DNA of 64,000 nt from CAYLMG01 sp964493425 (GCA_964493425.1 CAZBMW010000013.1:1-64000), one strand, 5' to 3'. Positions 49,661 through 60,283 are shown, counted from the first letter of the stretch. Made by a program: numbers and translations. Notes: generated by a model from the letters alone, not told the origin.

Positions 49661-51607
49661 ATGAAGTTGAATAAAAAAGCGTCTGGTTGGCTACTATTCT
49701 ATTATATATTGTTGCTAATTACCCGGACAGCCTTTTGCCAAGTCAGACTTCCTGCTTTGATAAGCGATGGTATGATACTTCAAAGAGATGCCAACATAAA
49801 AGTTTGGGGCTGGGCCGACGAAGGTGAAAAGGTGACAATTGACTTTGTCAACAAAACATATAATGCAGTAGCGGGTGCGGACGGCAAATGGGAAGCGATT
49901 CTTTCTCGATTAAAAGCAGGTGGCCCTTATAGTATGGATATTAGAGCCAGTAATAATATCACTCTAAAAAATATCATGGTAGGCGACGTGTGGGTATGTT
50001 CAGGCCAGTCAAACATGGAACTGCCAATGGACAGAGTTAAATATAAGTACCCCGATGTAATCGCTCATTCAGATAATCCTAACATAAGACAGTTTATTGT
50101 CCCGCACGTATATAATTTTCAGGAACCACAGGAAGATTTGAAGTCAGGCCGCTGGGTATCGGCAAATCCCAAAAGTGTTCTTGAATTCACCGCCGTAGGT
50201 TATTTTTTTGCGAAAGAATTATATAAAAAATACCATGTTCCCATAGGTTTAATCAATGCCAGTGTCGGCGGTTCACCTGTGCAGGCATGGTTAAGCGAGG
50301 ATGCCTTAAAAGCGTTTCCAGAATACCTTGAAACAGCGAAAAAGTTTCAGGACGACGCCTACCTTAACCAAATCATCGAAAAAGATAAAGCTGTCAACGA
50401 TGCGTGGTACGGTTATATCCAGCAGTTTGATAAAGGTTTGGAAAAAGGTCAAAAGCCGTGGTTTGATGAAAATTACGATACCTCAGATTGGGCAATTATG
50501 AATGTGCCGGGCTACTGGGCAGACCATGAATTAGGGGCTGTGAACGGCGTTGTGTGGTTCAGAAAAGATTTTGATGTCCCGTCTTCTATGACCGGTCAGC
50601 CCACAAGGATTTGGCTGGGCAGGATTGTGGATGCCGATTCGACTTATATTAACGGCAAACTTGTGGGCACAGTTTCATATCAGTATCCCCCAAGAATATA
50701 TGATATTTCTCCGAACCTGCTAAAGGAGGGCAGGAATACCATTGTAATAAGGATTATTAATACTTCAGGCCGTGGTGGTTTTGTTAAAGATAAACCATAT
50801 CAAATATCAGCTGCAGGGCAGACAATCGACTTAAAGGGCAAGTGGCAATACAAATTAGGTATTGCAATGGATCCATTGCCGGCCAAAACGTTTATTGAAT
50901 GGCAGCCATTAGGTTTATATAATGAAATGATAGCCCCCCTCTTAAACTATAAAATTAAAGGAGTCATTTGGTATCAAGGTGAGTCCAATACTGAAAAGCC
51001 GCTTGAATATCAGAAACTATTCCCCGCATTGATAGCTGACTGGAGAGAAAAATGGCAGCAGGGAGATTTACCCTTTTTGTATGTACAACTGGCCAATTTT
51101 ATGGAGGCTAAAGACAAACCTTTAGACAGCAACTGGGCCGAGTTGAGAGAGGCGCAGCTTAAAACTCTCTCTGTCCGTAACACTGCGATGGCCGTTACCA
51201 TCGATACAGGCGAATGGAACGATATTCATCCTTTAGATAAGAAAGACGTAGGCAAACGCCTTGCGCTCGCTGCTCAAAGAATAGCTTACGGAGACGAAGT
51301 TGTTTACTCAGGGCCGATTTATAAGTCGAGAGAAATCCAAGGCAACAAAATTATTATAACATTTACAAACATCGGGAGCGGATTAACCGCCAAAGGAGGT
51401 GGTGAGTTGATGCATTTCGCTATTGCCGGACCGGACAAGAAATTTGTCTGGGCAAAGGCGAAAATAGAAAGCGATAAGGCAATCGTCTGGAATGATGATA
51501 TAACCAATCCCGTAGCTGTTCGCTATGCCTGGGCTGATAATCCGGAAGGCGCAAATTTATATAATAAAGAAGGCCTGCCAGCATCACCATTTAGCACAGA
51601 AGAATAA
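49661..51607 (+). CDS. Sialate O-acetylesterase-family esterase, probable acetylxylan esterase
   Basis: 648 aa. Signal peptide (about 1-26). Catalytic Ser in V-C-S-G-Q-S-N-M-E-L (about 117), I-N-A-S-V-G-G-S-P, the G-V-I-W-Y-Q-G-E-S-N block, and the catalytic Asp-x-x-His in N-D-I-H-P-L-D. A jelly-roll galactose-binding-like insert (about 255-400, W-F-R-K-D-F) is typical of the large SGNH/SASA proteins. In a xylan operon the substrate is more likely acetylated xylan than sialic acid. First intact gene of the rightward operon, 8 bases before the GH67 gene. Confidence 0.88.
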   Translation: MKLNKKASGWLLFYYILLLITRTAFCQVRLPALISDGMILQRDANIKVWGWADEGEKVTIDFVNKTYNAVAGADGKWEAILSRLKAGGPYSMDIRASNNITLKNIMVGDVWVCSGQSNMELPMDRVKYKYPDVIAHSDNPNIRQFIVPHVYNFQEPQEDLKSGRWVSANPKSVLEFTAVGYFFAKELYKKYHVPIGLINASVGGSPVQAWLSEDALKAFPEYLETAKKFQDDAYLNQIIEKDKAVNDAWYGYIQQFDKGLEKGQKPWFDENYDTSDWAIMNVPGYWADHELGAVNGVVWFRKDFDVPSSMTGQPTRIWLGRIVDADSTYINGKLVGTVSYQYPPRIYDISPNLLKEGRNTIVIRIINTSGRGGFVKDKPYQISAAGQTIDLKGKWQYKLGIAMDPLPAKTFIEWQPLGLYNEMIAPLLNYKIKGVIWYQGESNTEKPLEYQKLFPALIADWREKWQQGDLPFLYVQLANFMEAKDKPLDSNWAELREAQLKTLSVRNTAMAVTIDTGEWNDIHPLDKKDVGKRLALAAQRIAYGDEVVYSGPIYKSREIQGNKIIITFTNIGSGLTAKGGGELMHFAIAGPDKKFVWAKAKIESDKAIVWNDDITNPVAVRYAWADNPEGANLYNKEGLPASPFSTEE

Positions 51608-51615
51608 GGCAAAAA

Positions 51616-53724
51616 ATGAATTTATTTCGTCCATACTGCATACAGTGGTTACTTTGTATTATAACATGGTTTTTTACAGGGACTATTCGAGCTGAGGATG
51701 GATATCAACTATGGCTTCGATATAATAAGATATTACAACCGAAGATTCTTTCGCATTATAGAGAGCACATAACGGAAATCGTAATCCAGGAATCCTCTCC
51801 AACATTTCAGGCCGTTCAGGAGGAACTTCGCAAAGGATTGTCCGGACTGCTGGGAAAGGAAATTCCTGTGGTTTCATCAGTTTCACAAGATGGGGCCATC
51901 GTAGTCGGCACTCTGGAACAATCCTCTTTTGTGCGAAAATTGGTCGGTGCTTCAGAACTGGAATCTGTCGGTGCAGATGGTTTCGTTATTCGCTCATTAC
52001 GCCGGGACAATCGAACGGTTATAGTCATTGCGGCCAATCAACCAAAGGGTGCCCTGTATGGGGCATTTCATTTCTTGCGGCTTATTCAAACCCAACAGCC
52101 GCTTGACAAGCTGTCCATTCGGCAAAAACCGCGGATTCAGAAGCGTCTGTTGAACCATTGGGACAATCTGGATGGAAGTGTTGAACGGGGTTATGCCGGC
52201 AAATCAATATGGAAATGGAAGGAGCTGCCGGGAAAAGTTGATACAAGGTATAAGGACTATGCACGTACGAATGCATCTGTTGGTATTAATGGCACAGTCT
52301 TGAACAATGTGAATAGCCAGGCGGCAATTTTAACCAAAGAATATATCGAGAAAGCAGCCGTCATCGCGAACGTTTTAAGGCCTTACGGAATCCAGGTTTA
52401 TTTCAGTATAAAATTTACTTCACCGATGGAAATCGGCGGCCTGACAACCGCTGACCCGCTAAACCCGTCCGTACGTCAATGGTGGAAAGAAAAGACCAAG
52501 GAAATTTATCAAGAGATTCCGGATTTTGGAGGATTCCTGGTCAAGGCCTATTCGGAAGGACAGCCGGGTCCTCAGATTTATGGACGCAGCCATGCGGATG
52601 GCGCCAATATGCTGGCTGAAGCATTGAGACCTTATGGCGGGATAGTGTCGTGGCGCTCTTTTGTTTATGATATCTCGATTGATAAGGACCGTGCCAAATG
52701 TGCGTATCTGGAGTTCGTGCCGCTGGATGGTAAATTTGCTTCCAACGTTTTTGTGCAGACCAAAAACGGCCCGATAGATTTTCAGCCGCGTGAACCATTT
52801 AATCCACTCTTCGGGGCAATGCCCAAAACAGCGTTAATGATGGAGCTTCAAATTACACAGGAATACACCGGTCAATCCAAACACCTGGTTTATCTGGCGC
52901 CGCAATGGAAAGAGGTATTGGATTCAGACACGTACGCTAATGGACCAGGAACACTGGTCGCCGAGGTCGTAGACGGAACCTCGGACAAACATACTATCAG
53001 CGGAATCGCCGGGGTTTCAGGAATCGGTTCTGACCGCAACTGGACAGGACACCATTTTTCGCAGGCGAATTGGTATGCCTTTGGGAGGTTGGCGTGGGAC
53101 CCATCTTTGTCTTCTGAGCAGATTGCCGAGGAGTGGATTCGGATGACATGGTCCAATGACCCACAGGTGATTAATCTGATTCAAAAAATGATGGCGGGCT
53201 CCTGGGAAGCGTGCGTGGATTATATGACGCCGATGGGTCTACATCATCTGATGGCTGAAGGCCACCATTATGGCCCCCAGCCGGATTATGTACATCCCGG
53301 CAGAAAGGACTGGAGCTCAACTTATTATCATAAAGCTGACGCTAATGGTGTCGGCTTTGACCGAAGTGAAAAAGGCAGCAACGCCGTCAGTCAGTATCAT
53401 CAGCCGCTCTGCCAAATTTGGAATTCCCCGAAGACCTGCCCGGAGAAATACCTGCTATGGTTTCATCATCTGCCCTGGGATTATCCTCTGGAATCAGGCT
53501 CGACTTTGTGGAAGCAGTTAAAGTTTCACTACCGGAAAGGCGTCGATTACGTTACATTAATGCAAAAAGAATGGGACTCGCTTCAGGGCAAAATCGACCC
53601 CGAGCGTTTTGAGGATGTTCAAGATCGTCTCAGAACGCAAAAAGAAAATGCTGTCCTATGGCGAGATACCTGTTTGGAATATTTCGGCCGGTTTGCTGAA
53701 AAACAGGAAAAATGCAAACCATAG
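51616..53724 (+). CDS. GH67 alpha-glucuronidase
   Basis: 702 aa, the usual length. Removes 4-O-methyl-glucuronic acid from the reducing- or nonreducing-end xylose of xylo-oligosaccharides. Signal peptide ending I-R-A-E-D. Y-Q-L-W-L-R-Y, G-A-L-Y-G-A-F-H-F-L-R, N-H-W-D-N-L-D-G-S-V-E-R-G-Y and F-V-K-A-Y-S-E-G-Q-P-G-P are family landmarks (here L-V-K-A). Putative catalytic residues are in the F-V-P-L-D-G and E-F-V region. An exported GH67 is less common than the cytoplasmic form. Confidence 0.93.
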   Translation: MNLFRPYCIQWLLCIITWFFTGTIRAEDGYQLWLRYNKILQPKILSHYREHITEIVIQESSPTFQAVQEELRKGLSGLLGKEIPVVSSVSQDGAIVVGTLEQSSFVRKLVGASELESVGADGFVIRSLRRDNRTVIVIAANQPKGALYGAFHFLRLIQTQQPLDKLSIRQKPRIQKRLLNHWDNLDGSVERGYAGKSIWKWKELPGKVDTRYKDYARTNASVGINGTVLNNVNSQAAILTKEYIEKAAVIANVLRPYGIQVYFSIKFTSPMEIGGLTTADPLNPSVRQWWKEKTKEIYQEIPDFGGFLVKAYSEGQPGPQIYGRSHADGANMLAEALRPYGGIVSWRSFVYDISIDKDRAKCAYLEFVPLDGKFASNVFVQTKNGPIDFQPREPFNPLFGAMPKTALMMELQITQEYTGQSKHLVYLAPQWKEVLDSDTYANGPGTLVAEVVDGTSDKHTISGIAGVSGIGSDRNWTGHHFSQANWYAFGRLAWDPSLSSEQIAEEWIRMTWSNDPQVINLIQKMMAGSWEACVDYMTPMGLHHLMAEGHHYGPQPDYVHPGRKDWSSTYYHKADANGVGFDRSEKGSNAVSQYHQPLCQIWNSPKTCPEKYLLWFHHLPWDYPLESGSTLWKQLKFHYRKGVDYVTLMQKEWDSLQGKIDPERFEDVQDRLRTQKENAVLWRDTCLEYFGRFAEKQEKCKP

Positions 53725-53770
53725 GAAAAAAAACAAAAAGTAGGATTATAATGTTGTAAGGAAAACAGAT

Positions 53771-55195
53771 ATGCAGAATGAATCAAAAAAGATTTCTATT
53801 CGTGAAAAGATTGGCTATGGTTTGGGCGATACGGCCTCGAATCTTTTCTTTCAAACCTTCATGACATTCATGCCAATTTTCTATACAGATATATTCGGCT
53901 TAGCTGCTGGTACAATGGGATGGATGTTTTTAATCAGTAAACTCTGGGATGCGTTCAATGACCCGATGATGGGCATGATTGCCGACCGAACCAATACCCG
54001 ATGGGGAAAATACAGACCATATATATTATTTGGGGCCATACCTTTTGGAGTAACAGGTATTTTGACGTTTACAACACCGAATTTTTCAGAGGGTTACAAG
54101 CTTCTTTATGCTTTTCTTACATATAACGCAGTGATGATGCTTTATACTTTTGTCAATGTGCCCTATTGTGCGCTTATGGGTGTTATGACATCAAATACAA
54201 CAGACCGAACTGTGATTTCTTCTTTTCGTTTCGTTGGTGTCTTCATCGGGCAGTTTGTAGCTTTTTATTGTGTTGGAATGCTTCCTACAAAACTTGGTGG
54301 TAGTGATGTAGCAACAGCCAAAGGGTATCAAATTACAATGACGATGCTTTCCATTGTTGCAATTATTCTGCTTTATATAACCTTCTTTTCTACAAAAGAG
54401 CGCGTTCGCCCTCCAAAGGGCCAAAAAAATCCCATGGGTCAGGACCTGAAAGATTTGATTTCAAATAGCCCATGGCTGATGATAGGTATTGCAACTTTTT
54501 TCCAGCTAGTCTTCATAGCTATATTCAGCGGTGCCAGGACATATTATTTCCAGTATTATGTAACAAGCGGAAATGTGTCATTGTTTGGTATTGAACTTGA
54601 AAATGGCTGGTCATATCAAGGACTTTTAACTGTTTACTTGATATCCGGAACTGTTGTAACAATCATTGGTGTTATAGCAACCAAGATAATCAGTAGAATT
54701 TTTGGTAAGGCATTTTGTTATTGGGGTTCTTTAGCTATATGTGGTGTTACAACTATTCTCTATTATTTTTTGAAACCTGAAAACCTTAACCTCATTTTCG
54801 GTCTCAATCTCATCAGGTCTTTCGCAATAGGGCCGGTCTCGGCTATGCAGTGGGCTATGTTCGCAGATTGTGCAGACTATAATGAGTGGAAAACAGGCAG
54901 ACGATCAACAGGACTAATGATGGCCGCTTCACTTTTTTTCCTGAAGTTTGGATTAGCTTTGGGCGCGGCCGCGATAGGTTGGACTCTTGCATGGTATGGT
55001 TATGAAAAAGGCGACGCACAAACACCAGAAGCTATTAAAGGCATTGTTTTACTGAACAGTGTTTATCCAGCGATTTTCACTTTGCTTGGAGTCACCGCCA
55101 TGGTTTTTTATCCATTGAGTAGCAAGAAAATGTTGGAAATTGAGACTGATTTGATCGCGCGACGTAAAGCTACGGGCGAACAAGATGCAAGTTAA
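53771..55195 (+). CDS. GPH-family sugar:cation symporter
   Basis: 474 aa, 12 hydrophobic segments. E-K-I-G-Y-G-L-G-D-T-A-S-N at the N-terminus and W-D-A-F-N-D-P-M-M-G-M-I-A-D-R-T are signatures of the glycoside-pentoside-hexuronide:cation symporters (XynB/XylP, MelB, UidB). D-R and R-W-G-K-Y-R-P follow. Its place between GH67 and GH10 genes indicates uptake of xylo-oligosaccharides, possibly aldouronic. AAGGA precedes ATG 53771. Confidence 0.9.
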   Translation: MQNESKKISIREKIGYGLGDTASNLFFQTFMTFMPIFYTDIFGLAAGTMGWMFLISKLWDAFNDPMMGMIADRTNTRWGKYRPYILFGAIPFGVTGILTFTTPNFSEGYKLLYAFLTYNAVMMLYTFVNVPYCALMGVMTSNTTDRTVISSFRFVGVFIGQFVAFYCVGMLPTKLGGSDVATAKGYQITMTMLSIVAIILLYITFFSTKERVRPPKGQKNPMGQDLKDLISNSPWLMIGIATFFQLVFIAIFSGARTYYFQYYVTSGNVSLFGIELENGWSYQGLLTVYLISGTVVTIIGVIATKIISRIFGKAFCYWGSLAICGVTTILYYFLKPENLNLIFGLNLIRSFAIGPVSAMQWAMFADCADYNEWKTGRRSTGLMMAASLFFLKFGLALGAAAIGWTLAWYGYEKGDAQTPEAIKGIVLLNSVYPAIFTLLGVTAMVFYPLSSKKMLEIETDLIARRKATGEQDAS

Positions 55196-55225
55196 TCAAA
55201 ATAATATTTTTATGAGGAGACTATT

Positions 55226-56368
55226 GTGGAAACCAAAAAGCCAATTGTTGTGCTGTCAATGTGTATGTTAACATTATCTGCATGCACAGTAAATGCAGCA
55301 AATGACAAACTTGCCTTAAGAAACGTATTTAAAGATTACTTCCTTATAGGTGGTGCTTTTAACCGTGATTTGGTCTCGGGTGAGGATCCCAACGCCGCTG
55401 CTATTGCGATAAAGCACTTTAATACCGCAACATCAGAGGATGATATGAAGTGGTCGCTCATCCATCCTAAGCCTGATGAATACGATTTCGAGCAGTCCGA
55501 CCGCTTTGTAGCCTTCGGAGAAAAAAACAATATGTTCATCATAGGCCATACTCTCATCTGGCATAACCAGATACCAGCAACAGCATTTCGGGGTGAAGAC
55601 GGTAAACTTCTTGACCGTGAAGCTATGCTTGCGCGAATGAAAGACCACATCTTCACCGTAGTGGGCCGCTATAAAGGCCGTGTTAAGGGATGGGATGTCG
55701 TCAACGAAGCGCTTGATGACGGAGGATCGCTTCGCAAAACCAGATGGCTCGAAATTATTGGTGAGGATTTCATCGCCAAAGCCTTCGAATATGCCCATCA
55801 GGCCGACCCAAACGCCGAATTGTATTACAATGATTATTCCCTCTGGAAACCTTCCAAGCGTGATGCGGTCGTCCGACTTGTCAAAGACCTTCAAAGTAAA
55901 GGACTTCGCATCGATGGTGTCGGTGCCCAGGGACATTGGGGAATGGATTATCCGACGCGGGAAGACCTTGAGGCCTTCATCGATGCTATTGCAGCGCTAG
56001 GAGTCAAAGTGATGATAACCGAGCTGGATATCGATGTCCTGCCGTCCGCATTTAATTACAGGGGCGCCGACATCACCAGAAACGCCGAACTAAAAAAAGA
56101 ACTGAATCCCTATCCCGACGGCCTGCCCAAAGAAATGCAGAAGAAACTTGCAGACCGCTATGCCGAGCTTTTTTCGATTTTTCTCAAACACAAAGCCGAC
56201 ATCTCCCGCGTTACTTTCTGGGGAGTTTACGACAAGACATCATGGCTTAATAACTGGCCCGTCATTGGACGTACCAGTTATCCCTTATTATTTGACCGTA
56301 ATTACCAGCCCAAACCGGCCTTCAATGCTGTAATCAAAACCGCTCAATTGGAGACCAAATCGAGATGA
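55226..56368 (+). CDS. GH10 endo-1,4-beta-xylanase, lipoprotein
   Basis: 380 aa. Lipobox L-S-A-C near residue 18 suggests an outer-membrane or surface lipoprotein. GH10 barrel: H-T-L-I-W-H-N-Q, acid/base E in W-D-V-V-N-E-A-L, nucleophile E in I-T-E-L-D-I-D, and W-G-V-Y-D near the end. GTG 55226 follows GAGGAG. Its stop overlaps the next start (ATGA). Cuts the xylan backbone into oligomers for the downstream glycosidases. Confidence 0.95.
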   Translation: METKKPIVVLSMCMLTLSACTVNAANDKLALRNVFKDYFLIGGAFNRDLVSGEDPNAAAIAIKHFNTATSEDDMKWSLIHPKPDEYDFEQSDRFVAFGEKNNMFIIGHTLIWHNQIPATAFRGEDGKLLDREAMLARMKDHIFTVVGRYKGRVKGWDVVNEALDDGGSLRKTRWLEIIGEDFIAKAFEYAHQADPNAELYYNDYSLWKPSKRDAVVRLVKDLQSKGLRIDGVGAQGHWGMDYPTREDLEAFIDAIAALGVKVMITELDIDVLPSAFNYRGADITRNAELKKELNPYPDGLPKEMQKKLADRYAELFSIFLKHKADISRVTFWGVYDKTSWLNNWPVIGRTSYPLLFDRNYQPKPAFNAVIKTAQLETKSR

Positions 56369-57960
56369 AACGGTTTACTTTTGTATTATCAATTCCGGCC
56401 GTGTCACTGCTGTTGCTTGCAGGTTACGCTCGGCAATCAGAACGCACATTTTCCAATCCGATTATTTCCGGTTTTTATCCGGATCCGAGTATCTGCCGGG
56501 TTGGTGATGACTATTACTTAGTCAACAGTACCTTTGAGTATTTTCCGGGTGTGCCGATTTTCCATAGTAAAGACCTCGTGCATTGGCAGCAGATTGGATA
56601 TTGCCTGACACGCAAGAGCCAGCTGCCACTCGATAATATAAGGGCCTCCGGCGGCATATATGCACCGACAATTCGCTATCACGACGGCACCTTTTATGTG
56701 ATAACCACCAACGTCGGAGGGGGTGGCAACTTTTACGTTACCGCAAAAGACCCTGCGGGGCCCTGGTCGGAGCCGATTTGGATAAAGGACGGCGGCGGCA
56801 TCGATCCATCGCTCTTTTTCGATGACGACGGAACGGTTTATTATCACCGGCAACAAGGCGGACGCCATGGCTGCACCGCTCAATCAACTATCAATCTCAA
56901 AACAGGCAAACTCGAAGGAGAACTGAAGGAAATATGGCGCGGCACCGGCGGCATCTGGCCCGAAGGTCCGCATCTTTATAAAATCAACGACAAATATTAT
57001 CTGATGATTGCCGAAGGCGGCACCAGCTATGACCATATGGTCACCATCGCTCGTAGCGGCTCGCCGTTTGGACCATTTGAGGCAAATCCAAACAATCCCA
57101 TTCTGACACACCGCAACCGTAAAGACCATCCGATTCAGGCTCTCGGACACGCCGACCTTGTCGAAACCCCCTCCGGCTGGTGGATGGTCTGTCTTGGAAT
57201 TCGACCGCAGGGTGGTTTTATGCATCACCTTGGACGCGAAACCTTTCTGGCTCCGGTTGCCTGGAAAGATGGCTGGCCTGTGGTGAATGGTAATGGAACC
57301 TTGGCCGAAGAGCTTCCTGCCCCGAAACTTAAGCCACACATCTTTAAAGAACCTCCTGTAAGAGATAACTTTGATAGCAAAAAATTAGCTCTGCAATGGA
57401 ATTATTTGCGGAATCCTTATGATGGCGATGTGTCTTTGACTGCACGTCCAGGCTACTTAAGACTTAACGGCTCTGCTGTGACGCTTAACGATCAGGACTC
57501 ACCGGCTTTTGTAGGACGCCGGCAAACTGACTTGGCCTGTCGGTTCTCGGTCAAACTCGACTTTACCCCCACAGCACAAAATGAAGAGGCTGGTCTTGTG
57601 GTCCGAGGTAATGAAAAGAACCACTACGATCTTGGCCTGACAATAAAGGACGGCAGGAAAAAGGCCTTTTTCAGAGCAGTTCTCAATGGAAAAGTCATTC
57701 AACCTATACACTATATCGATGTTCCCGAAGGTGATATAGTAATGTCGGTAAAAGCGCTTCCATTAACCTATGAGTTTTTCTGTCAGTGGCCAAACGGGCC
57801 AGCGATAAGTCTTGGGAAAGCCTTGACAGGAGACTTGTCCTCTGAAAAAATCGGGGGTTTTACCGGCGTTTATTTCGGCATGTATGCCTCCGGAAACAGG
57901 CAGAAAAACACAAATCCGGCGGATTTTGACTATGCTGAGTACAACCCAAAAACAAAATAA
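56365..57960 (+). CDS. GH43 beta-xylosidase with C-terminal beta-sandwich
   Basis: 531 aa. Five-bladed propeller: catalytic base D in F-Y-P-D-P-S, D in G-I-D-P-S-L-F-F-D, acid E in W-P-E-G-P-H. From about 330 a concanavalin-like GH43 C-terminal module (A-G-L-V-V-R-G-N...T-G-V-Y-F-G). The N-terminus looks like a lipoprotein signal, but the expected lipobox Cys is Tyr (L-L-L-L-A-G-Y-A), a one-base change. Translationally coupled to the xylanase gene. The C-terminal module is duplicated as the remnant at 49150-49641. Confidence 0.92.
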   Translation: MKRFTFVLSIPAVSLLLLAGYARQSERTFSNPIISGFYPDPSICRVGDDYYLVNSTFEYFPGVPIFHSKDLVHWQQIGYCLTRKSQLPLDNIRASGGIYAPTIRYHDGTFYVITTNVGGGGNFYVTAKDPAGPWSEPIWIKDGGGIDPSLFFDDDGTVYYHRQQGGRHGCTAQSTINLKTGKLEGELKEIWRGTGGIWPEGPHLYKINDKYYLMIAEGGTSYDHMVTIARSGSPFGPFEANPNNPILTHRNRKDHPIQALGHADLVETPSGWWMVCLGIRPQGGFMHHLGRETFLAPVAWKDGWPVVNGNGTLAEELPAPKLKPHIFKEPPVRDNFDSKKLALQWNYLRNPYDGDVSLTARPGYLRLNGSAVTLNDQDSPAFVGRRQTDLACRFSVKLDFTPTAQNEEAGLVVRGNEKNHYDLGLTIKDGRKKAFFRAVLNGKVIQPIHYIDVPEGDIVMSVKALPLTYEFFCQWPNGPAISLGKALTGDLSSEKIGGFTGVYFGMYASGNRQKNTNPADFDYAEYNPKTK

Positions 57961-57979
57961 ATCAGGACAATATTAAATA

Positions 57980-60283
57980 GTGAAGCGGCACAATAAAAAC
58001 AAACCAGCTTATCTGAACCCTAAGCTGTCTGCAGAGCAACGTGTCAAAGATTTACTTTCCCAAATGACATTGGAAGAGAAAGCTGCCCAGATGTCATGCA
58101 TCTGGCAGGATAAGGACAAAACTTTGGTCAACGACAAAGGCGATTTTGACCTTGAAAAGGCTAAAACTTATTTTAAGGAGGGCTTAGGGCTCGGCCAGGT
58201 CGGCCGACCCAGCGATGCAGGCAGCGGCAGAAGTCCAAGACAAAATGCTGAATTGACAAACAATATCCAAAAATTCTTTTTGGAGAATAGTCGTCTGGGG
58301 ATTCCTGTTATTTTCCATGAGGAGTGTTTGCATGGCCATGCGGCTGTGGGAGCAACCAGCTTTCCCCAGCCAATTGGTCTTGGTGCGACATTCGACCCGG
58401 AGTTAGTACAGCGTATCTTCGAGATAACTGCCGAGGAAGCACGTGTCCGAGGAACTCACCAGGCACTGACTCCGGTTATGGATGTGGCACGCGATCCGCG
58501 CTGGGGGCGTGTCGAGGAAACTTATGGCGAAGACCCTTATCTTGTGCGGCAGATGGGTATAGCCGCCGTAAAGGGCTTCCAAGGTGACGCAACTTTCAAA
58601 GATAAAAAACATATTATCGCGACACTTAAGCATTTCGCCGCCCATGGTCAACCAGAATCCGGTAACAATTGTGCACCAGCCAATGTCTCAACCCGCATTC
58701 TTCGTGAAATTTTTCTTTATCCGTTTAGAGGAGCTATTGAGCAAGGTGGTGCAATAAGTGTCATGGCTTCTTATAATGAGATAGACGGGGTTCCTTCCCA
58801 CGCTAACAAATGGCTTTTACAGGATGTACTGCGTAAAGAATGGGGATTCAAGGGATACGTTGTATCGGACTACTTTGCCATTCGCGAGCTGCACGAACGG
58901 GCGGATTTATACGGCCACCATTTGGCTGAAAACGCAAAACAGGCCGCAGCACTAGCCGTCAAGGCAGGTATCAATATCGAACTGCCGGACCCAGACTGCT
59001 ATAAACATATTGTCGAGCTTGTCCGAGAAGGCACATTACTTGAATCTGCGCTGGATGAGCTGATTGCTCCGATGCTAGAGTGGAAATTCAAACTCGGATT
59101 ATTTGAAAATCCATTTGTGAATCCAGACAAGGCGGAAAAAATCGTCGGCTGTCAGGCACATAGCGATTTTGCTCTGGAAGCTGCGCGTAAAACTATTACT
59201 CTACTTAAAAACGACGGTTCCTTTGCACCGCTGGATATAAGGAAAATAAAAAAACTAGCTGTCATTGGTCCTAATGCCAACCGAGTTATACTGGGCGGTT
59301 ATAGCGGCATCCCAAACCATTTTGTCACCGTGTTTAAGGGTATTCAGGACCGAGTCGGCAACACCGTTGAAGTCCTTTATCACGAAGGCTGCGAAATTAC
59401 CACCGGCGGGTCATGGCAGCAGGACGAGATTACTCCCAGTGATCCTGCCCAAGACCGCAAATCTATCTCAGAGGCCGTCGAGGTCGCTCAAAAAGCGGAT
59501 GTTATTATCCTCGCCATCGGTGGTAATGAACAAACTTCCAGAGAAGCCTGGGCTAAAAATCATATGGGTGACCGTGCAACACTGCAAATGGTTGGTCTGC
59601 AGGATGAGCTTGTGGATGCTATGGTCGCTACTGGAAAACCTGTAATTGCGGTTTTATTTAACGGCCGGCCATTATCTATTTGCAATCTTACCCAGAAGGT
59701 TCCTGTGATTTATGAGTGCTGGTATCTGGGCCAGGAGACCGGTAAGGGGATTGCTGAGGCAGTATTTGGAGATATCAATCCCGGCGGAAAGTTGCCGATT
59801 TCGATCCCACGTTCCGCCGGCCATATACCTGCTTATTATAACTACAAACCTTCAGCTCGTCGCGGTTATCTGTTTGATGATGTTAGTCCCCTTTATGCCT
59901 TTGGCTTCGGTTTGAGCTATACTCAATTTAAATTTTCCAAAGTTCGACTGGAAAAAGAATCCATCAAGCCCAATGAATCAACCCGACTATTGGTCGATGT
60001 CACCAACACAGGCAAGATGGCCGGCGATGAAGTGATTCAGATGTACATTCGCGATTGTGTCAGCTCTGTGACCCGGCCTGTAAAAGAGCTAAAAGGATTT
60101 CAGAGGATTACCCTGGAACCTAGACAGACGGAGACCTTCTCTCTTGAAATAAAGCCGGAACATCTGGCTTTTTATAACATTGATATGGAATACGTGGTCG
60201 AGCCCGGCGAATTTGAAATTATGGTTGGCAATTCCTCACGGGATTGCGACCTGCAGAAGGTCGTCCTGACCGTACAGAAATAA
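57980..60283 (+). CDS. GH3 beta-glycosidase (probable beta-xylosidase)
   Basis: 767 aa: (beta/alpha)8 domain, alpha/beta domain and a C-terminal fibronectin type III domain (L-L-V-D-V-T-N-T-G-K-M-A-G-D-E-V). Nucleophile D in Y-V-V-S-D-Y-F-A-I. K-H-F-A-A-H-G and R-D-P-R-W-G-R are family blocks. No signal peptide, so probably cytoplasmic, acting on imported oligosaccharides. GTG 57980 is used, 19 bases after the GH43 stop. Xylosidase versus glucosidase cannot be told by sequence, but the operon favours xylose. Confidence 0.92.
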   Translation: MKRHNKNKPAYLNPKLSAEQRVKDLLSQMTLEEKAAQMSCIWQDKDKTLVNDKGDFDLEKAKTYFKEGLGLGQVGRPSDAGSGRSPRQNAELTNNIQKFFLENSRLGIPVIFHEECLHGHAAVGATSFPQPIGLGATFDPELVQRIFEITAEEARVRGTHQALTPVMDVARDPRWGRVEETYGEDPYLVRQMGIAAVKGFQGDATFKDKKHIIATLKHFAAHGQPESGNNCAPANVSTRILREIFLYPFRGAIEQGGAISVMASYNEIDGVPSHANKWLLQDVLRKEWGFKGYVVSDYFAIRELHERADLYGHHLAENAKQAAALAVKAGINIELPDPDCYKHIVELVREGTLLESALDELIAPMLEWKFKLGLFENPFVNPDKAEKIVGCQAHSDFALEAARKTITLLKNDGSFAPLDIRKIKKLAVIGPNANRVILGGYSGIPNHFVTVFKGIQDRVGNTVEVLYHEGCEITTGGSWQQDEITPSDPAQDRKSISEAVEVAQKADVIILAIGGNEQTSREAWAKNHMGDRATLQMVGLQDELVDAMVATGKPVIAVLFNGRPLSICNLTQKVPVIYECWYLGQETGKGIAEAVFGDINPGGKLPISIPRSAGHIPAYYNYKPSARRGYLFDDVSPLYAFGFGLSYTQFKFSKVRLEKESIKPNESTRLLVDVTNTGKMAGDEVIQMYIRDCVSSVTRPVKELKGFQRITLEPRQTETFSLEIKPEHLAFYNIDMEYVVEPGEFEIMVGNSSRDCDLQKVVLTVQK

